Below are positions 56,501 through 64,000 of a stretch of DNA of 64,000 bases, one piece after another (positions within the stretch are counted from its first letter, which is position 1; every line of letters starts with the position of its first letter). The DNA is taken from assembly GCA_013180625.2 (NCBI GenBank), contig SNVD02001356.1:62001-126000 (forward strand), in the 5' to 3' direction. This DNA comes from Boswellia sacra. Its lineage: Eukaryota; Streptophyta; Magnoliopsida; Sapindales; Burseraceae. Below the pieces are notes generated by a model. The model worked only from the letters and a program-made list of their open reading frames with translations, was not told the origin of the DNA and did not search any database. The position numbers and the translations under genes are program-made.

Positions 56501-57160
56501 GCAGGACATTAAACTCTACAAGAGTACCTTGGAGCTCTACAATATCTCTCTATACAAGACCTAATATAGCTTTTATTGTCAACAAGCTAAGTCAGGCTCT
56601 TTAAGCTCCAAAACTTCTACATTGGCAAGGGCTAAAAAGGGATAGTAGATACCGTAAAAATACCCAGCACTTTGGCCTTCATATCAAGCACTCAGAGCAG
56701 CTGAATGTCACAAGCTTTTATTATGTAGATTAGGGCTGCAACTCTGAAGGCAGAAGATCAACGGGAGGCTATTGTGTTTATCTAGGTGATTCTCTTGTAT
56801 CCTGGCAATCTAAAAGTAATCAGTGGTGTCACGATCAAGCATCAATTCAGAATACAGAGCATTGGCAAATGTAGCAGCTGAGATATCCTAAATTGAATCA
56901 CTACTCAGTGAACTTCACTACAAACCTTTTCAATGCCCGATTACCTGGTATGATACCATTAGTGCAAGCGCATTTGCTTCAAATCCAGTTAACCAAGCAA
57001 GAACCAAGCACATTGGGATTGACATTCATTTCGTTCGTGACAAGGTTTCACAAGGCTGCCTGAAAGTAAGATATGTACTTTGCTACGACCAAATTGCTAG
57101 TTGGTTGGCAAAGTCCTTACCACCTCCTTAGTTTTAATTCATCAGAGGCGAACCTGGAGT
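53590..57160 (+). pseudogene. RT4 gag end and pol, heavily decayed
   Basis: Starts with the gag knuckle CQICGKIDHSIVAC (53617-53660). The protease site is NSGTT where DSGxT is expected. GAG-pre-integrase DLWHKKLGHSSNK is near 54382, with integrase segments to ~55100, reverse transcriptase KHKARLVVKGFHQTPGIDF near 55839 and VYVDYILVTG near 56230 (YVDD changed to YVDY). RNase H is scattered to ~57130. Many stops and shifts are present, and two catalytic residues are changed. Confidence 0.8.
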
Positions 57161-57216
57161 CACCGAAGTGCCCTCCAGTTTTATTGAGGAGCAGTGGGGG
57201 TGAGGTGGGCAGGTTG

Positions 57217-57524
57217 GGTTAAGACAGCTCACCTCACGTGCCTGGAGGATGAGCAGAATAATAACAATTAGTGAGGATAATTAATTAGTTACATAGTCAG
57301 CTATTAGGCTGTTAAGTTAGTTGTTATGAGCTGTTATTTGTATTTGTTGTCCTTAACTAAGTTGTCTCCAGGTCAGCATTTCTGTCATTGTTTCTTATAG
57401 CTGATTGGATGATTTCAGGTGGTCAATCCTATTGCTGCCATCAGTTAGCTGTGATGTAAAACCTTAAATGGTATAAATTTTTTAGAAACTTCAGCGTCAG
57501 TTTTTCTTGAGCTGAGTTTATTCA
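57217..57524 (+). repeat. RT4 3' LTR
   Basis: 308 bp, homologous to the 5' LTR; the initial T is mutated (GGTTAAGACAGC). Purine-rich GTGGGGGTGAGGTGGG precedes it. Confidence 0.8.
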
Positions 57525-58594
57525 AGTACCTAAATGATGAAGCATTGCAACAACCAGTCACCATCCCACCTTCTCATTTCCATATTCACCTTGATACCAT
57601 GCCCCAGCATTTCCACAAGTGGATTGGGAGAAGTAATGTTGAGTGGGGTCAAATATTTAGAACAACAGTATGAAAACAAAAAGTTTATAAAGTAATAAAT
57701 ATTATATTAGAACTCTCATCTGTATTCGTATAGTTTATATTCACTTGCATTAAAATGAACATGTAAAAGCATGTGCCATATATAATAAAAATCCAAGTAA
57801 AAGATAAAACTCATATAAGTAGAGTGATCAATTTTATATTAAGATAAGCCAACAGTAAAATATATTTATATTTTGAAATAATAATTGTTTGTATGGCAAC
57901 AAAAGTTCATTGAGATTTGGAAGATTCATTGAAATTTGGAAGACTTAATAGACTAAATAAATAATGGACATATGTGGTAGAGAATATCAGAGCCATACAA
58001 GAGAAGAGACGATGAAAAAGAGTTTTTTAGTGGGCCCAAATTACTTGATAAAAGCTATAGGTTGGTTTTGTCTCTGGAAATGTTGAAAGATTTTTTGTTC
58101 CCTAATAGTTGGTTGAAGTTACGGTTTCCTAGTTAGATATATCTCTTTTTTTTTTTTTTTTCTAATCAATGAGATCTCCTCTCCTAGCATCAAGGTTCAC
58201 TAAAATTTTTTGAAAATTTTTTCAGCCCCACCTGATTTTTTTTTTTTTATTCAAGAAGAAAGCGAAAGTAATGACAACAAAGAATTTTATGTTCTGAACT
58301 CCTGATGGCGCTGTAGGAGTGAACTACAATCAGTAATTAAGCTGCATCTTCTAATAAATGGAAGTAAATTAAGACCTGCGGCTTAGATGTATAAGCATAT
58401 ATAGAGCCATCTTTGCAATTCTCGCGACAATTGTACATCTTCTTAAGGAAGGGTTTTAGAATATGTGATGACAAATTATTATAACCAAACCTTAGAAGTA
58501 TTTATAGAAATTCCCCCAATTAATAGCGTTCACTTAATTTGTGTGTTCTAAAGACACTAGTGAGAGAGGAGCTATAAACCCACTTACCCCCGGA
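57525..58594. other. Intergenic, nothing supported
   Basis: Between RT4 and the second ankyrin-PGG copy. A minus-strand stretch near 57540-57640 can be read as an open segment (NPLVEMLGHGIKVNMEM) but I recognise no family. T-runs occur near 58147 and 58238. Homology with the 3' flank of copy 1 begins near 58598. Confidence 0.4.
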
Positions 58595-58794
58595 TAGCTA
58601 TAAATCCGTTTTGCTATGAAATTCTTCATGGTGAAAAGTCACAAGGAATAAACGTTAATACTCGATCGAACTTCATTAAGGGAGCTCAGAAGCCATGAGT
58701 ACATATATCAAAAATAGAATCTTGTGCATACAAAGTCCCTGAAAAATACCATTATAATGCAATGAAATACAGGAATTCGTACACCATATTCATG

Positions 58795-60655
58795 TTATTT
58801 GGGAAGAAATGACTCGCCTCGTGGAGAGCACAGATGACAAAGCTTTATAGCTAACGCCTTTATCCACCGAGAAAGCTTCATAACTAACTCCTTTATCCAC
58901 AGAAAAAGCTTTATAACGAACTCCTTTATGCATCGAGAAAGCTTCCTAACTAACTCCTTTATCCACAAAAAAAGCTTTATAACGAACTCCTTTATCCATC
59001 GAGAAAGCGCCATAACTAACGCCTTTGTCAAGTAGTAAATGAGTCCAAATATAATTTTGTGAATCAATGCTGCAAGGAGATACGTTTTGTTCCTCCTGGG
59101 TAGACGAGTTCCTTTTGAGAAGCAACAAAAGCAACAACGAATAGGCTTCTTAAGAAATATCTTTACCATCTTGAAGCTGAATGCAAACGGATTTACTTGC
59201 GCAGATTGACCAGATAGTAATGAAATAATCGGACCAAATACGTAAAAGATGAGGGGCAAAACGCAGCCAATTGTAGAAACTGCTATGGCAAGGGCCATAT
59301 TTTCAGACAACACCACGTACAATCCCGTCACAAATGCTAATGTCATCTAGATAAGTCCAATCGAAGTCGAGCCAATCGCCCAAGGAAGTGAGTGCATAAA
59401 AGATTCGCTTTTGCTGGACCAGAAGGACCAGAAAACTATGACCGCAGCAGTCATGGATGAAGTCATGGATATGGTATCAGTAATAACAAATGCCTTAAAA
59501 CTTGTCCTTCGAATCAGAATCGCCATGCCCTCATTCGGACCATCACTTCTGAGACCCCCTGGAATGGTAAAAGCTGCAGTGAATGTGAACGTGGCGATCA
59601 ACGTATTCATCACCGAAAGAGTTTGAGCCATTTCCTTGCCCCTGCAGCCACCCTTACCGTCTGTATCTTCAACTCCAGCAAAGCGTGTTTGTTCTACAGG
59701 CATGCTTTCTGCGTCCACAGCTCGCTGTGGATGGGCAACGCCCTTCAGGACTTTTTCCGGTGCACTCTTAGATCTTTCTGGATGCGCTCGCCTGTGATCT
59801 CGCCGGATGTCTTCTTCATACAAACCTCGATTTGCATACGCCGCCTTGAGGGCTTTTGTGGTTAAGTGCTGCAATACAGGGAATGAAAACGTGAGACAAT
59901 TAGAGATAAAAATAATTGAAATTTTTAATTGTATTATTATTGAATTAAACAATATTTATCTATTTATTAAATATGATTGGTCAAACAAAGTTGTTTTAAA
60001 AATTATGAAGTTAAATTTGATAAATAACAATATTTTAAAATTCAATAGTTGTATTAAGATGAAGAATAGGTACTGTTAAGAACTTTTCTTGTAAAAATAA
60101 CTTAAATATATATATGCACCTTTTGGATCTCCTTTCCTTTGGGCGTAGTTTTCTGAACAATTTTTAAAGCAGTTTCATTTTTTTCGTTGATTGCCCTGAT
60201 GTTGACGTTCATGTATTTGGAGAAAATATAGACCACATCACTCTGGAATCCCTTAGCAGCCAAATGCAAAGGGGTATTCCCATCTTTATCACGTGAGTTG
60301 ACCAAATCTTCCATCTCAGGCAACCTTAGAATAAATGAGACTATTTTTATCTTTCCATTTTGAGCTGCAACATGGAGGATATTACGATCGCTATCATCAA
60401 TCATCTCGATGGAATCTGAGTAGTCTTTGAGCAGCATTTTCAATACACCAGGTCGGTCGTTCTTTGCAGCCAAGTGAAGAGGCGTTTGACCATTGATGTC
60501 ACGTTTGTAGAGGAGCGCAGCGTTTTCTTTGGCTAAGTAGCGTGCTATTTTAACATGACCTGAAGCAGCTGCGTAATGAAGGGGAGTCCATATCTTTTCT
60601 TCATCTACCTCATCGATGAGGTCCTCTCTCTTTTTCAATATATCAACCACCATAT
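58795..60655 (-). pseudogene. Ankyrin-repeat/PGG-domain gene (ACD6/ITN1-like), copy 2, exons 5 and 6
   Basis: Exon 5 (60655-60120, 536 nt; acceptor TTTTTAG|AT, donor AAG|GTGCAT) encodes ankyrin units with WTPLHYAAASGHVKIARYLA, GQTPLHLAAKNDRPGVL, RNILHVAAQNG and GNTPLHLAAKGF. Exon 6 (59868-58795, 1074 nt) encodes a linker and the PGG domain with an intact signature (FTIPGGLRSDGPNEGMA) and four membrane helices. One TAG (59347-59349) interrupts the third helix; the next codon is ATG. Exons 1-4 are not in the window: RT5 sits in intron 4. Without the TAG these two exons would be fully open, so this copy died later or still makes a truncated protein. Confidence 0.85.
58858..59022 (-). repeat. 33-bp coding minisatellite at the C-terminus of copy 2
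   Basis: Five exact-period units start at 58858, 58891, 58924, 58957 and 58990 (CTTTATCCAC.. on the plus strand), plus a partial one at 59023. Each codes for 11 residues of the type V-x-K-L-S/F-x-W-I-K-E-L/F. Units 2 and 4 match each other best, as do 1, 3 and 5, giving a 66-bp higher-order unit. Copy 1 has only about two units (17122-17190). Confidence 0.85.
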
Positions 60656-60702
60656 CTAAAAATTAATTGCAATAAACGAAGGATTAATTAGCTGAAGCAA
60701 CT

Positions 60703-60758
60703 TGGAATTCTGGGAATGAAACAGTAAAATCTCAGCTCACCAGCTGAGTGCGATACTA

Positions 60759-60821
<63 letters not shown>

Positions 60822-61098
60822 AGAACATTACAAAAAAGGAGCAGCCAGGTGTACACCATCAGAGGCTCCAGCAGCTATAGCCAATAAAAAAGCATTACAT
60901 GGCAATTCTAGAATATTGTACACCTAAGCCATAACTAACTTTGCTAATTAAGCTAATTAACAGAATAAGAGAACTAATAAAACAGTAAGCCGAATTAGCT
61001 TACTTAACAGAGCAAAGAAACCTGAAGAACAGAAACTGAATGCAGGATAGAATCTGTAGAGCAGGAGGTGAGTGGAGGATCCTCAATGGGCTGTAACA
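60703..61098 (-). repeat. RT5 3' LTR (outer end inferred)
   Basis: About 396 bp, including an (AT)n microsatellite at about 60761-60819 in its 3' part. The inner end (61098) is firm because it adjoins the purine tract. The outer end is inferred from the break in paralogue homology and a TG/CA pair; alternatives at 60853 and 60929 (TGTACACC) cannot be excluded. Confidence 0.5.
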
Positions 61099-64000
61099 TC
61101 CCCCCTCAAATTGGAGGGTAATTCTACCACTCCAAGTTTGCTTCGAAAGACATGGAACTGAGGCATTGCCAATGGCTTGGTGAGACAATCTGCTAGCTGG
61201 TCACAAGAAGGTACATATCTCACTTCCAGTTCTTTCTGCAATACTTTGTCTCTAACAAAGTGAATGTCTATCTCAATATGTTTTGTTCTTGCGTGAAGAA
61301 CAGGATTAGAGGCTAGAGCACTGGCACTGGTATTGTCACACCAAGTGACTGGACATTGAGATGGTTGGCAATGCAGTTCACTTAACAATGACTGAATCCA
61401 TGTAATCTCAGCTGCAACCTGGGCCAGGGCACGGTATTCTGATTCTGTGCTGGACCTGGAGACAACAGGTTGTTTTTTTGACTGCCAAGATACTAATGTG
61501 TCGCCTAAGAACACACAGTAGCCTTCAATTGACTTGCTGTCTTCTACATTGCAGGCCCAATCTGCATTTGAGAAGCCAGTTATATTGATGTTTTCACAAG
61601 GTTTGATATGAAGGCCAAAGAACTTAGTATCTTGAAGGTATCTCAGGATTCTCTTCACCCTTTGCCAATGAATCATTTTGGGAGTCTGGAGAGCTTGGCT
61701 GAGCCTATTCACTGCGAAGGCAATATTTGGTCTGGTGTAAGTAAGATATTGCAGGGCTCCCACAGCACTTCTGTATAGTGTAAGGTCAGGAAAGGAATCT
61801 GAATCTTCAATTCTTTTGTCTTTGCTAACAACAACTGGTGTAGAGCAAGGTTTCAAGTGCTCAAGCTATAGTTTCTTAAGTAAATCAGCTATGTATTTTG
61901 ACTGATTTAAATACATGCCTGTGTCATTTCTTCTTACGTCTATCCCAAGAAAATAATGAAGCTCTCCAAGATCCTTAAGTGTAAACAATTTATTCAGTTT
62001 GGATATGAGTCCTTGTATGGATTCTTGATTATTTCCAGTAATTAGTATATCATCTACATATACTAGGATGAAGATCAAGATGTCCTCTGTCTTGTAGATG
62101 AACAAAGAGGAGTCTGACTTTGAGTTGATAAAGTTCCAACTCAATAGTGTACCTTTCAACTTATCAAACCAGGCCCTAGGAGCCTGTTTAAGGCCATACA
62201 GGGCTTTATGCAGTTTACAGACATGAGAGGGTTTCGATGAGTCTATAAACCCTTCTGGTTGTACCATGTAAACTGATTCCTCCAAGTTGTCATTCAAAAA
62301 AGCATTATTAAAGTCTAGTTGTCTTATTTCCCAATTTCTAGTTACTGCCAAGGTAAGAATTACTCTAATAGTTCCAGCTTTCACTACTGGACTATATGTT
62401 TCAGAGTAATCGATTCCAGGTGTTTGGTGAAAACCTTTTGCCACCAACCTGGCTTTGTGCCTATGGACAGTCCCATCACTATTGAGTTTAAGCTTGAACA
62501 CCCATTTATTTCCCACCAAATTATAGAGAGGAGAAAAGGGAACCAAAGTCCATGTCTTGTTCTTAGTTAAAGCTTCAAATTCTGTATCCATTGCTTTCCT
62601 CCAGGAGTCAGATTGTAAAGCTTAAGATACTGTCATTGGCTCTGAGTTTTCCAGGTCAGTGTGGTGTGAAATATTGATGTGATAAACTTTGGGTTTGAAA
62701 ATGCCTCTTTTTGATCTTGTGATCATTGGGTGGTGAGGCATAATAGGCACTGAGGCCTGGTGATCAGGGTGAGAGATTTCAGGTTCATTTGTAGTGGCTT
62801 CATTTGGTTGAGGTGACAGTAAAGCGTCTCAGGCAATGCCTGGTGAAGATTGCTGGTAGAGTGAAGGAGAAGTTTGACTGTTTGGAGTGTTTTCAGGATT
62901 AAGTTCCACTACAGTGAGAGAGTTTTGAGAAGGTCTTCTGTTTTGATTGTCACTGGTCTCAACTTCTCTGGAAGTACAGTCTTGTTTCTCCCATTTGCTA
63001 AGTATTGGAAGAAAAACACCTGACAGATCATTGAGGGAAGTCTGGGAAATTGGATTGTTTTTAGTGTTTAGAAATCCCTGTTTAAATGGAAATTCAGCTT
63101 CATTGAAGATTACATTTCTTGAAATGTAGATTCTTCCAGTGGAGCTAAGACATTTGAACCCTTTGTGTTGGTCACTATAGCCTAGGAAGACACATTTTGT
63201 AGAGTGGAATTAGAATTTGTGGTTCTGGTAAGGTCTTAGACAAGGAAAACAGGTGCAGCCAAAGGTTTTCAGTGAATGATAGTCAGGTATCTGTTTGTAT
63301 ATTTTCTGCCAAGGTGACATGCCATTGAGAATTGGTGTTGGGAGTCTATTGATGAGCCAGACAGCAGTGTGAAAGGCTTCCCACCAGTACCTCAATGGCA
63401 TATGTGCCTGAGCTAGTAAGGTTAAGCCCATTTCTACAATATGTCTATGTTTTCTCTCTGCCTTTCCTTGTTGCTCATGAGTATATGGACAAGCAAGTCT
63501 AGATTCCATCCCATTTTGGTTGAGAAAATCAGTGAAAACTCTATACTCTCCTCCCCAATCTGATTGAAGATATTTTATTTGCTTTTCAAATGTTTTCTCA
63601 GTAAGCATTTTGAACTGTTTGAAGGCTAATAATGCTTCTGATTTGTTTTTGAGGGGAAAGATCCAAGTGAATCTACTGAAGTCATCTATGAAATGGATAT
63701 AGTATTTATATCCGGAGATGGAAGAAACAGGAGCTGGTCCCCAAAGGTCTGTGTGTATCAATTCTAGAAGTTGTTTAGTTTTGCTATTTGAGTTCTTGAA
63801 AGGTAAAGCATGTGATTTTCCAAACTGACAAGCATCACAGAAACCAAAATTTTCATTGCTTTTGATAGGTTCATTACAAGCTTTTAGAATTTGACTCAAA
63901 ATTTTTCCTGATGGATGACCAAACTTTCTGTGCCAGACATTGAGTTTTTCTTTGTCTGGCAGAAAGCTTGTCACAGAAGCAATGGGATTACAAGATCTTA
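61083..64000 (-). pseudogene. RT5 pol (integrase, RT, RNase H), one frame with stops
   Basis: A single frame runs from the window edge to 61083 with four in-frame stops (63210-63212, near 62828, near 62620 and 61866-61868) and no frameshift. It has GAG-pre-integrase NVWHRKFGHPSGK..CDACQFGK; integrase with HTDLWGP, LQSDWGGEY and QGKAERKHRH; reverse transcriptase with WVFKLKLNSDGTVHRHKARL and LVYVDDILITG; and RNase H with SNADWA, SSTESEYRAL and WCDNTSASALASN. Motifs are intact. Three of the stops could be single transitions. Confidence 0.85.

Larger units (their letters stand above)
50045..57524 (+). mobile_element. Ty1/copia element RT4, decayed, with a nested LINE
   Basis: LTRs at 50045-50363 (TGTTAAGACAGC..TTTTTCA) and 57217-57524 are clearly homologous but differ at many sites and by a small deletion near the 3' end. 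A primer site follows the first LTR. Gag and pol are recognisable but full of stops and shifts. No matching 5-bp TSD remains. The Pol sequence is closest, within the window, to RT5 (both read LEHLKPC.TPV before RNase H), so the two belong to one lineage. Confidence 0.85.
60703..64000 (-). mobile_element. Ty1/copia element RT5, 3' part (runs off the right edge)
   Basis: On the minus strand, integrase to RNase H is followed by a purine tract (TTTGAGGGGGGA) and an LTR starting TGTTACAGCCCATTGAGG at 61098. Homology of copy 2 intron 4 with copy 1 ends near 60699, and TGGAATTCTGGG at 60703 would close the LTR as ..CAGAATTCCA. The 5' LTR lies beyond the window, so the TSD (candidate CAACT, 60698-60702) cannot be tested. 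Confidence 0.8.

Noticed and set aside
50045..57524. Endogenous pararetrovirus
   Set aside because: Domain order (protease, integrase, RT, RNase H) with LTRs and an integrase is that of Ty1/copia; pararetroviruses lack LTRs and integrase.

Overview
This is an AT-rich plant nuclear window, most likely from a eudicot. The evidence is spliced genes with GT-AG introns, plant Ty1/copia and Ty3/gypsy retrotransposons, a LINE-type ORF1 with a DUF4283-like domain, MITEs, and fragments of plant defence-type gene families (ankyrin-PGG, NBS-LRR, receptor-like protein). I cannot name the species; a rosid tree such as Citrus is only a guess. About 35 kb of the 64 kb is recognisable LTR-retrotransposon sequence, and I see no complete, intact host gene.

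Layout. 1-192 is the 3' end of an unrecognised protein gene on the + strand. 0.2-8 kb is intergenic, with tandem repeats and MITEs. 8-13.75 kb is a gypsy-type element that carries only a gag remnant (TR-GAG-like), with a solo LTR nested in its 5' LTR. 14.1-15.8 kb is a 1.65 kb solo LTR with target-site duplications (TSDs). 17.1-38.0 kb is one ankyrin-repeat/PGG-domain (ACD6/ITN1-like) pseudogene on the minus strand. I can follow it from a TATA box at 38.1 kb through six exons to the PGG domain. Three unrelated copia elements have entered it: RT3 (30027-36326) in intron 3, RT2 (24383-29181) in exon 4 and RT1 (18476-23420) in exon 5. Each has perfect 5-bp TSDs. RT1 has apparently identical LTRs and an open 1481-codon polyprotein, so it is very young.

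38.7-39.5 kb is a second solo LTR of the same family as the one at 8.8 kb. 41.6-42.2 kb is an NBS-LRR LRR fragment abutting a foldback element, and 44.2-44.7 kb is a receptor-like-protein N-terminal fragment (minus). 45-50 kb is AT-rich DNA with DNA-transposon ends. 50.0-57.5 kb is a heavily decayed copia element (RT4), interrupted just before its gag zinc knuckle by a 2.3 kb ORF1-only LINE with four ~150-bp 5' monomers, a poly(A) tail and a 12-bp TSD. 58.8-60.7 kb is a second ankyrin-PGG copy (minus). A further copia element (RT5, 60.7 kb to the right edge) sits in its intron 4.

The two ankyrin-PGG copies, with homologous 3' flanks and a shared ~220-bp repeat further downstream (4976-5202 and 43687-43908), suggest an old tandem duplication of a defence-gene neighbourhood. 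Retroelements have since inflated and broken it. The second copy serves as an uninterrupted reference: removing RT1 and one TSD from exon 5 of the first copy gives 536 nt, exactly the length of exon 5 in the second copy.
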